Source: Liolophura sinensis
Lineage: Eukaryota > Mollusca > Polyplacophora > Chitonida > Chitonidae
Direction of reading: 5' to 3'
Assembly: GCF_032854445.1 (NCBI RefSeq)
Contig: NC_088301.1
Span: 10,226,281 to 10,290,280 of the forward strand
DNA: 64,000 bases
In this document: one piece after another, positions 34,401-49,072 of the stretch
How positions within the stretch are numbered: position 1 is the stretch's first letter
Layout: each line of letters starts with the position of its first letter
Notes under the pieces: generated by a model
The model's database searches: none
Told to the model about the DNA's origin: nothing
Seen by the model: the letters and a program-made list of their open reading frames with translations, nothing else
Program-made: the position numbers and the translations under genes

Positions 34401-37400
34401 GTTATTTATTTATTTGATTGATGTTTTACGCTGTACTCAAGAATATTTCACTTATACAACAGCAGCCAGCCTTATGGTGGGAGGAAACCGGGCAAAACCT
34501 ACGACCATCCACAAGTTGCTGGAAGACCTTCCCAGACATGCGGAGGAGAATTTTTAATGAATCTGGTTCAGCAATATATGGGGAACATAATATTAACCAG
34601 TCAAATATCAATTCTGAAGCCAGTGGAATATTTTCAGATATCTATTATGACTTTTGCAAAGAGATAAACAAGTATTGTAAATTTTACGATACATGAAATA
34701 CAAGAATTTCAAAAAGATCACAACACAGAATCTGAGCTGAACATTACAGATAATCTGGAAGATAAAAGCCATTTCAAAAAGTATTTACTTGTATGTGTTA
34801 CTTTAACATAACTTAATTATTTATTTATTTGATTGGTGTTTTACGCCATACTCAAGAATATTTCACTTATAAGACGGCAGCCAGCATTATGGTGGGAGGA
34901 AAAGGGGCAGAGCCCCGGGAAAACCCACAACCATCCGCAGGTTGCTGGCAAACATAATTTACTACAATTCAGTATGACCTTCTTGTATTATAAATATAGT
35001 TGCTTACTTATACCTACATGTAGGCAGTGCATTTTATTCATGGCCACTTATAATACACAACTTTTCAGTAACTTTCAAAAATTACAAATTAAAACTTTTT
35101 CCCCATCTTTTTGGTCACAGTAACATGTAAGCTGAAATTGCCACAAAATGTCACAGTTGTTTTCCGTCACAATTTCTGTCACTCCGTCACAGCTAAATAT
35201 TGTGATCCCTGTAATAACAAATTCAGCTCTACTGACAAACTGTAGACCACATTTATTTCCAGAACATAAACTGTTAATTTTCATTGAAGATTTTGAAAAA
35301 AAATTGCCCATGTTAATTGTCCTGTCCTTTAATATGAGTGAGTTCGGTTAATAGAACAGCCAGTAAAGACAAAGACTTTGATCTGGCTTATTATGGTTAT
35401 TTATTTATTTATTTGATTGGTGTTTTATGCCGCAATCAAGAATATTTCGCTTATACGACGGCCCGCATTATGGTGGGAGGAAACGAGGAGCCCGATGGAA
35501 AACCATGACCACCCGCAGGTTGCTGGAACACATCCCCACGTAAGGCAAGCATGAGCTGTGAACTCAAAGCGACTGCATTGGTTAGAGGCTCCTGGGTCAT
35601 TGCGCTGCGTTAGCGTGCTAACCAACTTAGCATATACAAAATTACAAATTAGAAAGTATTATATGAGAGTGAGCTTTGACGTAAATAATGTGTAAACACA
35701 CATACCTGCAACAGATAATGATAATGCCGATCAAAACCGTTCCACCAATACAAAGGCCAACAATCAGTCCCAAGTTAGTATTATCTGGAGTGTCTGTGAA
35801 GAAGAGCAAGAACTGACTCAGATTAAGCTTCCCTGAAATTTATTTATTTCTTTCATTAGTGTTTCTGCACTGTACTCAAGAATATTTCATTTACACAACA
35901 ATGGCCAGCATTATGGTGTGAGAGAATCTGGCAGCACCTGGGGGAGGCCCATGACCATCTGCTGGTTGCTGGCAGATCATCTCAGTTAGTATGACCATAA
36001 TGAGTGGAAAAGCTGAAAGCTTTGCTAAAAAATCATATTTCCTAAAACAGAATCAACCCTATCCTCCTTCCTTCCTACTGATGACAATCAATGTATGTAT
36101 ATTCCTACTGATGACAATCAATGTGTGTCTATCCCTACTGATGACAATCAATGTATGTATATTCCTACTGATGACAATCAATGTATGTATATTCCTACTG
36201 ATGACAATCAATGTGTGTATATTCCTACTGATGACAATCAATGTATGTATATTCCTACTGATGACAATCAATGTATGTCTATCCCTACTGATGACAATCA
36301 ATGTGTGTATATCCCTACTGATGACAATCAATGTATGTATATTCCTACTGATGACAATCAATGTCTGTATATTCCTACTGATGACAATCAATGTGTGTAT
36401 ATTCCTACTGATGACAATCAATGTATGTATATTCCTACTGATGACAATCAATGTGTGTATATTCCTACTGATGACAATCAATGTGTGTATATTCCTACTG
36501 ATGACAATCAATGTGTGTATATTCCTACTGATGACAATCAATGTGTGTATATCCCTACTGATGACAATCAATGTGTGTATATCCCTACTGATGACAATCA
36601 ATGTATGTCTATCCCTACTGATGACAATCAATGTGTGTATATTCCTACTGATGACAATCAATGTATGTATATTCCTACTGATGACAATCAATGTATGTCT
36701 ATCCCTACTGATGACAATCAATGTATGTATATTCCTACTGATGACAATCAATGTGTGTATATTCCTACTGATGACAATCAATGTGTGTATATTCCTACTG
36801 ATGACAATCAATGTGTGTATATTCCTACTGATGACAATCAATGTGTGTATATCCCTACTGATGACAATCAATGTGTGTATATCCCTACTGATGACAATCA
36901 ATGTATGTCTATCCCTACTGATGACAATCAATGTATGTATATTCCTACTGATGACAATCAATGTATGTATATTCCTACTGATGACAATCAATGTATGTCT
37001 ATCCCTACTGATGACAATCAATGTATGTATATTCCTACTGATGACAATCAACGTATGTCTATCCCTACTGATGACAATCAATGTATGTATATTCCTACTG
37101 ATGACAATCAATGTATGTCTATCCCTACTGATGACAATCAATGTATGTCTATCCCTACTGATGACAATCAATGTATGTATATTCCTACTGATGACAATCA
37201 ATGTATGTATATTCCTACTGATGACAATCAATGTATGTATATTCCTACTGATGACAATCAATGTATGTCTATCCCTACTGATGACAATCAATGTATGTAT
37301 ATTCCTACTGATGACAATCAATGTATGTCTATCCCTACTGATGACAATCAATGTATGTATATTCCTACTGATGACAATCAATGTATGTATATTCCTACTG

Positions 37401-40400
37401 ATGACAATAAATGTATGTCTATCCCTACTGATGACAATCAATGTATGTCTATCCCTACTGATGACAATCAATGTATGTATATTCCTACTGATGACAATCA
37501 ATGTATGTATATTCCTACTGATGACAATCAATGTATGTATATCCCTACTGATGACAATCAATGTATGTCTATCCCTACTGATGACAATCAATGTATGTAT
37601 ATTCCTACTGATGACAATCAATGTATGTATATTCCTACTGATGGCAATCAATGTATGTATATTCCTACTGATGACAATCAATGTATGTATATTCCTACTG
37701 ATGACAATCAACATAAGTATCCCCAAAATAGGTACCTGTACTCTCAATTCCCTTGAAAAATTCATACATTCAGGTCTGAATTTAAAGATCTATTTGTCAA
37801 TTCAAACTTCATAAGAGAGTGTAGACACACTTCCTTACTGACTTTTATGGCCTTTAGTTAGAATGATAACTTGCAACATATATCAGTTTCTTGCTTGATT
37901 CAACAGTAATGAGACAATGTGTATCATTAGCTTGCAGGATTTCAGGAAGCAAGGGTAGGAGCTTACATGTTTTTTCAAAGATGATTTAAAGTGGTCATAG
38001 TCAAAAATTTGATTGGCTTATAACTGTTTGTCATTCAACTATAAAGACATACCTTTTTTCTCGCAAGATTTTCATTTCCATCATGTTTAGGACCAACAGA
38101 CAGTTTCACGTGACCCATTTCTGTCAGACGGTCCAGTTAAAGCTACTGATTGACACAACAAGTTCATCTTAAGACTACTAAAATGCTATTAAAAACAAAT
38201 TTGGCGACTTTGTGGGGAAGATAAATCTATCTACATTGTTGTCTTAAAAGTGCCATCCACCATCTTAGCCAGAAGAAAATTCCCACGAACTCCATGTACT
38301 AGCGGAAGGCTGACCACACAACGCCAAGTCTACCACATTTTCCTATCCCTGTGAAACTTACACATCCCTTGATCAATTTACATGTAGGTAACACACTTAC
38401 GTGCACGGCGAAAGACCCACTTGCCGGATTTGTCGTCCGATATTCCATGAACACACACAAAGTACATCTGGCCTGACTTGAGAGATTCTAGACTTGTCTT
38501 GCATACAGTTCCAGATGGAAAATCAAGACATACGTTTTCTGTTTGTAACATAGCGGCAACTGCAAAACAGGAAGAAAAAAGCAATCAGTGTTGTGAAGAT
38601 GTGTGTACCCCTCCCTTCCATCACCCTACAAATATTGCATTGTTATGAGGAAAGCTTGCTGATCTTAGATGGAAACACACGAGTCTAATTATTCATTTCA
38701 CTGGTGCTGGTCAGGGAACATACTTGATGATACATTCTTCTATTATTTTGTATTCAACTTGTAATTTATATTTATTTATTTATTTGATTGGTGTTTAATT
38801 CTGTACTGAAGAAGATTTCACTCATCAACAGAGGCCAGCGTTATTTTGGGAGGAAATGGGGCAGAGCCCTGGGGAAGCCACCGCCATCCGCAGTCTGCTG
38901 ACAGCTTGTACATTTGGTTGGAAACTAACCTCATAAAGGTGGACAACTTATAATTTGCTTAAAACATCATGGCGGACAAACTTTAGGGACTAGATTTAGG
39001 TAAATTTTCTTAAAATTGGTTGACGAGCAGCAACCAATAACGTCTGCTCGAATTCATGCACACCCGGTAGCCATTTTGGGAAATGAAGTAGACAGTTCAC
39101 TGTTAATTAACAAAACAAGCCGAAACTCAATCTCGACCTGTAAATTGTCATGGTAAACATCATATTCTGATTTATGACGGACAGACTGACTGATTGATGG
39201 ACTGACTGGCTTTACAGGTAAAGACCTATAGTCCCCTCCAGTACCAATACAGGACTAATAACGGACAGGTGTTACCAGGTACAGGTGCATCACATCTAGT
39301 GATTAACAAGTCGGTACATGTAGTGACTGGCTACTAGTCTAGATCTGATTCAGTTAGACTAACATCTTCCTATACACACCTATCAGAGAACATGTGTAGC
39401 TTATATGTAGCAGAGTTCTCAGCAGTAGGTGAAAATGTTTTTTAATAAAAGAAAGCTAAAGTACGAAGTATGGTTCATCATTTGGACAACTGAAAACTAC
39501 GCGTAAAAATACTTTCCTTTATTTTTTTGAAATTTTTCTTGAGAGCATAGAAAGGCATTCAGATATTTGAATACTATGGTAAGCATTATGAGCCATACTG
39601 AAAGTATCTATACCACATATCTTATGTTTTTCAACTCTTGCAATGACCGACTGCAAGAAATATTTATAAACGCTAGGGGCTTATGTCGTACTTAAGAATT
39701 TTTCAGTCATATGTTAACGAGGAGATTCCAATCCCAGCGTGTATATGTTGTGTCCTTATGTGGCAGGGCAAGTCCACGCTAAGAAAGTCAGCTGCTGCCA
39801 CTAAAGTAGACACCAGACATGACACGCCTACCTAATCACATTATACTGACTTGGCTCAACCAGTTCTGTCTCCATTCTCTAGCCACGCGTGGCAGCAACA
39901 TGTCCCATTTTTATAGCCTTTGACATGACCAGACCTGGGTTTGATCACAGAGCTCCTGACACTGAGACGACACTGAGACTGACGCTCTAACCAATTATGT
40001 GAAGAATAACTGGATACTAATTTGGCTGCTTATTTATTGGTCTGTTTTGGAACATGGTTTAATATGATTATGATTTTCAATAATGAAAAAAAAATATATA
40101 TATTCTTCAAGGACTTCAAAGACTTTGAAAATCCAAAAACAAAAGCTTCCAATGATCTCAATGATCACTGTGCAGAGGAGTTCTCGGCTGTGGTGTCGGC
40201 CATCCCGTAGTTGATTGGGTAAAATAGCTGACAAGTCAGCTTTATACTCACCCGAGTCACACTGTGCAGAGGGGTTCTCAGCTGTGGTGTCGGCCGTCCC
40301 GTAGCTGATTGAGTATAATAGCTGACAAGTCAGCTTTATACTCACCTGAGTCACACTGTGCAGAGGAGTTCTCAGCTGTGGTGTCGGCCGTCCCGTAGCT

Positions 40401-43400
40401 GACTGAGTATAATAGCTGACAAGTCAGCTTTATACTCACCTGCGTCACACTGTGCAGAGGAGTTCTCGGCTGTGGTGTCGGCCATCCCGTAGCTGACTGA
40501 GTATAATAGCTGACAAGTCAGCTTTATACTCACCCGAGCCACACTGTGCAGAGGGCTTCTCGGCTGTGGTGTCGGCCGCCCCATAACTGACTGGATATGA
40601 TGGCTGACAAGTCAGCTTTATGCTAACCTGAGTCACACTGTGTTTGCTGATCTTAGGGGAGTTCTCGGCTGTGCTGTTGACACCCCCCCCCCCCCCACCA
40701 CCCCCCGTAGCTGACTGAGTATAATAGCTGACAAGTCAGCTATATACTTACCTGAGTCACACTGTGCAGAGGAGTTCTCAGTTGTGGTGTCGGCCGCCCC
40801 GTAACTGACTGTGTATGAGGACGGGAAACTGGTGAGTTTCTGGCAGTCAGGGGGAGACCACTTCAACTTCATGCTTGTCTTTAAGGGCTCTATTTGAAAT
40901 TCAGTGACCTCACCCGGACCTGTGGTAACAAGAGTTCAAACAGATTTGTTCAAATGAATAAACCAATTCCAGCGTAGCACAGTGGTGAGTATAAACTAAG
41001 AAGTACTTCATGGGTACTGATGATACATGTAGGTTTAGTATTAAATAGTAACCTGAAAAGTTTACAAGAAACATCATCACATTTGTATCTATGTCAAAAA
41101 AAAAAAACTGCATCTGGAAAACAATAAGTGATATAGCCCAGACACAAATACAGACGAACAGATAGAAAAAATTAGTACGCAATAAATGGCGGCGGGCATA
41201 TAACCATGGACGAATGTGAGGCGCTTAACATCATCACATCTGTAACTATGCATGCTCCAAATATCAAACCTGAAAAACAATTGGAGTTGTAGCCTGGACA
41301 CAAACTTCACGTCAGTCTATATAGCAGATATCAGAAAAGGGCGATCTGGTTACCATGGCAACTGCAGAAAAAAGACAAATGTGAGTCGCAACATATCATC
41401 ACATGTGTATTCATGTATCCACCAAAAATTAAAACTGCACCTGGGAAACACCTGCAGTTCTAGTCCAGAAACGAACTCTTATCTAATTAGGTAATATATG
41501 TAGCGGGATGATGGCAAACCGATTACCACAAAATTGCTGTAACAAAATATGCCCTGTCTATAAATGACTGGTGTATAAAAAAGAAATACACACTAAATCA
41601 CATTTCTAAATTACAAGTACACTGCATGTACTATGTATTTATTTATGTATTTATTAATTTAATTAGTATTTATTGTCACACACAAAAACCTGTCATAGCT
41701 TATATGATATGCTTGTCAGTTTTATACACGTAGGTTTAGGAAGCCAGAGTGCTGCCGGTTAAAACCATCGACTTTTGGCAAATTACTGACTACTGAGTGA
41801 TGTACAAATATAATCGCATTTTAATGAGTCGGCCATGGCCAACTCCCCTAATCAAATAAATAAACACCATTGTGTCTACTTGCATGACTGATTACCACAT
41901 ACACTTACGTGTAAATACGGTACCAGTGGTACATTTTATGTAGTAACAAGAGCATGTTGAATCTCAGAACTGACGTCTTAACTATAGTTCAAAAACGAAA
42001 TTAAAAGTTGTCTTTTATGAGAAGTAACCCTTTCAGGTTAGAGAAGATTTCCCAGAAAAAAAAAGAGAGGCAAATATGCAGGATATTACAAATTATTGAC
42101 CACAAAAATTCTAAAATTACTTGTAAGTAGAATGAACTATCTAGGCTTTGATTTGGCATATCATGTGACTGACATCTGAGTGGCTAGTTGATAAATGTGG
42201 TTCTAGGGAACAATTCAGTTATTCAATGGCAGTCAACTTCATGGTTGGAGGATCGAATTCGGGCAGGGCCCTGCTGTGGCAATGGTACATGACTTTACGC
42301 CACAGGCAAATAATTGCAAGGCTAAGCTGCCTTCAAGTACACAACCTCAGTGGTCAAGGGTAAGGGTTATTAACTTACTGTAGATACTCAACCTTTTCGG
42401 CCTCTAAAGCTTGCGTCAATGCAGAGGAATGTATGCCTACAATTATTATAAAAAGGACGCTAAAATGACTTGTTGGTGTCACTAAAAGACGCAAGCTTTG
42501 TAAAACTGTGCAAATCATTTCTCTACACCCAAAAGTTCTCTCAAAATGATTCAAAATACTGGTTGCAGAGGTGGTTGAAAAGGTTGAAAAAGTAAGTGGT
42601 TTGAGTAAGCTGAATGGGAGAGTCTTGAGAACAGATGCCCACATTTGGCTAACGGCAAAATCTCTACCTAAGACCTGCCAAATCTGATAGCAGCTTAGCC
42701 ATTTAACAAGTAATGTAAACACACTTGTAACTATGGGAACCTGATAACATGACAGATAATCATTTCAAATGTACAGATTACACGGTTCGAGTTAAAGGGT
42801 TCTGAAGATCCCAAATAAACCAGGCTATACAAACACAGGATACTGACAGCACTGCCCTGGTAGACTGACACAGGGTCATGTGCACCACTTTACACACAAT
42901 CTATACGCTGTTTCTGTTATAATCATCAATCTATATCAGCACTTCCTCTAGACCCTTAATCGCACTTCAAAAAATGTATCATCTGGACATCTGTACACGG
43001 ACAGCGCACAGAGGGGTGTGCAGTGAAGCTGGCCTGTGTGCAGTAAAGGTGTGAAGAGTTAAAACAGCATTAAAGTAATACCTGCTTTATGTTGTGTTTT
43101 ACAGCTGAGCAGACACTAAAATATTCAAAATGGAATAAATAAAAACCTGTAAGTCCACCTTTTCATTTTGTCCAATTCTGACATTTTTTGAGATTTGTCC
43201 TGTTTTTCAAGGCTTCCCGAGCACAAAAACATGTCTTCAGCGGGAAAAAAAAAAGCTGTGCCCGTTCATACTTCCATTCCCATCAATTAAACAGGTTTTA
43301 TTTTTATAGCCTACGTGTTTCTCCCATGACATTGAGAAAAGATCTATTTCTGCCCTGAAAACAACAATTCAAATTGTTGTGGCCTAAGATAAAGAATATG

Positions 43401-46400
43401 AGGCAGTACTTGGGAGGTTCAGTCAATCTCACTAGCTGCACAAGTAAACCAATGGCTTCAGCACAACATAGTTCACTTTAACATCAGCTACAACTTTCAC
43501 TCGTTCAATACTAGGTCTTCCTGGTTAGGATTTGTTTTCAGATTTGAGCCCAGAGTCATAAATTTGCTTTTTATAAGCCAGACTTAGGCATAACTTGTGG
43601 TACTGTTCTTACAGGTTTCAATTTAATGCTAATTTTCAATTTTGTAACAGAAGTCTAGATATACAACTCTTAATGAGATTGGCAAAACACAATGAACTCT
43701 TCTGAAGATATGACAGTATTATACAATGACTACAACTCAAATTCCTCAACACTGTTGCACATGAAAGTGCAACTTTCAGTACGATTTACATTTTTGATTT
43801 GATTTTAGACACAAAACTTCAGGACTTCACAGAGAGCACAATTTTATCAGTGTACACAAAATAAGAGCATGTTTTAATAAGCATCTTGCAAACATATGCA
43901 TAAAAGTTACACCATAGAAATAGCTTTCATTTCACAGACCACAAATTATGGTTTTATATACTCTAATTCCTCAACCTTTTTGTGTATGAAAGAGCAATTT
44001 TCATTGTAATTTATGCATATTTTTAATTTGATTCTGGGGATAAAACAACATTGGTCGGATTGTCCAGTTCCAGGGCTTCACAAAAAGTATGGTTATATCA
44101 TGCCTTCAGAATATACTTCAAAAAACACCTTGCAAACATGCAAAAATGTGGAAGAATTACAGTACTACATCAGCAATACTTACTTCAGTCATAAAAAACA
44201 CGTTTTGATGATTTACTTGCGTGGAAAACTCCATACACATGTACTACCAAATTCTTTAAATTAATAGATATCATCATACGGTTGGCACTAACCTACCAGG
44301 TTTTTCACACCTCACACAGTCTAGAATAGATATTTCAACTTGGCTTTGTTGTCAGTCTTCATATGGTCATATTAGACCATATTAAATCAAAATACAGACT
44401 AAACTATGCACAGACCCAGTGTAGCTTATTTTTTCACATCAGACACAAATTCACAATGGCTCTTACAGCAATGATGTACTCCTGCACTCTGGCCTGGTCA
44501 ATTACTGATTGACCCAAATTAAAAGATAGGATGTATGTAAAAAACCGTGATCGATTGACCAACCGACAAAGCTACTTGTCCCAGTTACAGTGTATATACA
44601 TATATATGACCCAACATTTTACAGGTGAACACAGGTATACTGGTGTACACAGGTATACAGGTGTACACAGGTATACAGGTGTATACTGATTTATAACCAA
44701 ATTCCTTTACATTCTTTGCAGTATCAATGAAACAAATACAGAGTTTCAGAGTTTGTGTATATCAAATGAAACATGAAGTATGGTACACACCTAGTATCAC
44801 CATACCTGGAATTAGCAAAGCCACAAAACAAAATTACAGTAATTTTGATGGTGATCTGTACACTGATAGCTTTATAGAGCACCTTCAATGTTGAAGTAAC
44901 AAAACTCTGGGTCCCCTATCCGCCTGAGCCACAGGGCTTTCATTACACTTGAGGGCTACTGGGCTCTGGGTGAGGAAATAGCAGCAGTTTTACATGTGGG
45001 TATATACTGTATCAAACCTAAAATTCCATCCATGCTTACAATTGAGTTATTTATTAAGCACCATTTGAGAGTTATATTGATTGTAGGAAAGTGTTTTGAG
45101 GTTTGTTTGGAAGGTTGAAGAATATCTTACTGAAAAACAAAAAAGTTTCAGCACCAAAATGTAAGACTTAATGATCTTTATTTTGCCTCTAAATTGCAAT
45201 TTTCCATGTGAATTTATAAGGTAAATAATGTACAACAGCAACTCACTACCACAGGTAAGCTTGACATGACTTAATACTACATGTAACTAACAAACTAACT
45301 GCATTAGCAGCAATCAAGTATTGAGTGCAGTTCAGGCAATCTTTAAAATTTTCTTTGCTCAGCATAATCAAATGCTATGAAAAGGATCAGTAGGAATGTG
45401 GGGTAGTGGTAAGTGGTGACTCACAGTAGGGGTAATGGTAAGTTGTGTCTCACTCGTGGGGTAATGATAAGTTGTGTCTCACTCGTGGGGTAAAGGTAAG
45501 TTATATCTCACATGTGAGGTAAAGGTATGTCTCACAAGGGGTAAAGGTAAAGTATGTCTCACATGGGGTGAAGGTCAGTTATGTCTCTCTTGTGAGTAAA
45601 GGTTTAGTTATGTCTCACATGTTAGTAAAGGTAAACTTATGACTCACATGGGGTGATGGTAAACTTAAGTCTCACATGTGGGGGTAATGGTGTGTTGTAT
45701 AGCAAATGTTAAGTGCATGTACAGGTGGATTGTACGTCACATGTGTGTTAAAGGTATGTTATGTCACACATGTGAGGTAAAGGTAAGTTGTCTCCATTTT
45801 AGAGACATGACAGACAACACAGATTTATTTATACAGAAATTTTGCATGTTTGCAAGATAACTATTAAAGCACAATCTGAGGGTATTATTATGGGTAGACT
45901 GATAAAACCATACTTTTTCTAAAGCCCTGAAATTGGCCAACTAAACCAATATACAGTTTTGTTCCCAAAAATCAAATTAAAAAAGTACATTAATTAAATT
46001 AAAAGTTGTTCATATGTAAAATGGCTGAGGAATTAGGGTACTCAAAGTTTTTTTTTCTCTCAAATGAGCTTGCCAGCTCAAGGGAGTGTAAAAACCCCAC
46101 CCACTAGTATACAGATATGACTGAAAAACATTTCTGGTTAATGCCAAAAGGTCAAAGGTCAAGGTCAATAAGCCCAATAAGTACTTGTCATTTCATGTCA
46201 TCATCCATCATTACTATTATTAACCCTTATATCCTGCTTCTATTTTGTACGTGTATAATTATGATCACTACAAGCCCTCAATATAAGGGCCCATTTACTT
46301 GAACATGGCCACCACTATAATTCTGATAACTACTGTACTCCTCTAAATTCTGGGTACTGACAAATAAGTACTCCTGCCCTTGTTCTGTCTATTATAGTCA

Positions 46401-49035
46401 CAATTTTCATGACCTCAATTTGATGCCAGCATAAGCTTCGGGTCTGGTATACATTATCTTTTAATATCATGCCTACATCTTCACTTCCCTCACTTAACTT
46501 CCCCCTGAGGGTGTGCAAACAGGATAAATTTCATAACTTCAATGACAGAAGACTTTTTTTCATTCGCCCGATTATCAAAGGGCAATTCTGATGAGGAAGT
46601 AACATTCTGTAGTGAACATAATCGAAAGTTTTTGTTTGGTCAACTCATCAAGCATATATAGAGCTTTACATACTTTTGCTCTAGCTATTTTAATTTCATG
46701 TCAATGTATTTTAGCAGAATTAATCCAGAAAACTGGACGACCAGAAAAATGACGCCAAAGAGCTGTTAGCAAGTTCACTACACGTTTACCGCTTGTGCCT
46801 AAAATAACCACGCAATGAGCTTTGCTGTCTTACTTGTATTAATTATAAAGCCTAATATTTTTTATGTGTTCATTAATTGATTTAGAAAGCAAATACACAA
46901 ACAGAAAAATGAAATGTAGAAAGAAGACGACCATATATCCCTCTGTGTGCGTATATGTCCCCTTCACATTTTCAGTTTCATCGCCTTCAGTATCATAAGC
47001 GAATCATGCACGTGTCTGAGGAACATTTTCACTGCCTTTCATGGGGAAATCTAACTCCTATACAAACCTGACAATTCCTTATCTGCTAAAAGTGAACTAA
47101 TAATGCCTTCTCTTACATGTAAGCACATACAGCTGATGCTTCACACGGAACTTATAACCCGGATTCTTATAACGAAGACTAAGAACATATATGAAGAACC
47201 CATACACCAAATGTCATATTCTAGCAAAGGATTAGTTATGAGTCTGAATCTAGGGAATTTAGTCACTTTATTGGATAAAAGAAATGTTTTCACAAAGAAA
47301 TCTTTGGTACAACTTCAGGGTTCATGCCAGTCACCCTATCTGTAAAGCACTTTAGACATTCAAGAACTTAAACAAAAGTAGGTGTGACAATGATGGTGAT
47401 GGAGCCGACGTTCGTCTATAAACAGACAGTGAATCCACAGGCTGGGCTGGATAACTGACCTCAGTAGATGTCTCCTGGTGAACACATCTTTGGACTTTCT
47501 AGGAGCAAATCAACAACATGACACCCTTGTACCTTAAACATCATCGCCTCGTTGTTCAAAACTGTTGTACGACTTAACAGTAGTTCGAGATTATGACAAG
47601 TCTTCAATTTAATGCTTAGCATAAAAATAATTACGTAACGGTACACTAAATATAAAATAAATCTGCTGCTGTTATACTCTGACTTTTGGCCAACTGCACT
47701 GGCTGCAGAATTCGGTTAATATCGTAAATATAAAAAATGACTTAATACAAGTATTAATTAATACATTTTCAAACAAAAGGGCCCAGCACTTTCTGTATTA
47801 CAGGTAAAATAAAGAGGATAATAGTATATTTGACCAAAAATGCTGTGTATACATATATATATAAGGTATACAATGGAATATCTGCTAACGTCTTTTATTA
47901 TCAAACGATGCACAATATTACCCAACAAAGATGCACGTTATAAAATGAACGCCATATTATCAAATATTGTTTATAATATGGATTTACATGTAAGTCTTAC
48001 TAAACATAAGATACTTTGTATTTTACATATATTGATTTGACAACTGATAAACGCCACAAGAATTTTTCACTTATACGATGCCTTTCAGATTGTAAACACA
48101 TGTGCACACCTTATTTGGTGGAAGACGTTTGCTTCTTTAAAAAAAAAAAGGTTAAGACTGCCCAAACGGTCAGATGAGAATTTTGGTCGATTATTCTCCC
48201 CTCTGCTTCACTAGAGCGTTTGTCTAAAAACTGGTTTGTAAACCTGCGTCTTGTGTGTATTTCAAAGTGATTGAAAGACATGATCTGGTCCAGTGATGTT
48301 TTCTCTTATCACTAATACAGTGTAATTTCCATCAAAAACAGTGTATCCATGATCAACCAGTTCACTGTATGATATTTAATACCGCTGTGAGCATGTAAAA
48401 AAGATGATGTGTGTTAGGAACAATAATATAATATGCACAATACTAATAAGAAAAAAAATGAACACAGAACATTACCATGAAATCATGCATACTAAAAAAA
48501 GGGAAGAGTATGTAATCCACATGTTAAAAACAGAGGTATGTAAATGCTATGCATGTATGTCAAATACATTATGCAGTACAACAAATACACAGTATTCCTG
48601 AGATTAGTTCACACAATTTCTGTACCCCAAACATGCAGCTATTTTGGTATGTTCACCTCTCCATAATCATAACACACGTCGCCGTAACACTAGATTCAGA
48701 CTGGTATTCACATGTAAACGCGATCACAGATATGTCCCCCAAACTTTTCGAACAAGCTGTTGTTGCACACATCTGTACATACTATGAAAATATTCTTAAT
48801 GAAGTCGAAATTTCAAATCAGTTTAAAACTGTTATTTCTTAAGCAACAAATAAAAATATTGCATGACCATGGAAATTTGGGGTAAGATATTAAAAAACAA
48901 ATTTCAGCTACAATAAGGGAAAGGAACATACCAAATTTAATGATTGAAATTTTGACTTAAGTCTGTTAAAAATGTTAATGTTTCGTGGGTCCTGGGTCCT
49001 GAGGCTTGGTTATCAAGTAATAAATTCATGTAAAC

Positions 49036-49072
<37 letters not shown>

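Noticed and set aside
35991-37814. Open frames of 550-607 codons on both strands
   Set aside because: They lie entirely in a 30-bp minisatellite; 30 is divisible by three, so any stop-free unit yields long frames in several phases. The array is inside a receptor intron.
40633-40872. Read-through of exon 10 into the array as normal coding
   Set aside because: The donor GTAAGT at 40751-40746 fits consensus and phase to exon 11; reading on enters a poly-G/poly-C low-complexity insert.
42375-42722. 115-codon minus-strand frame in intron 9
   Set aside because: No domain, no splice sites matching receptor phase, no recognised repeat protein.
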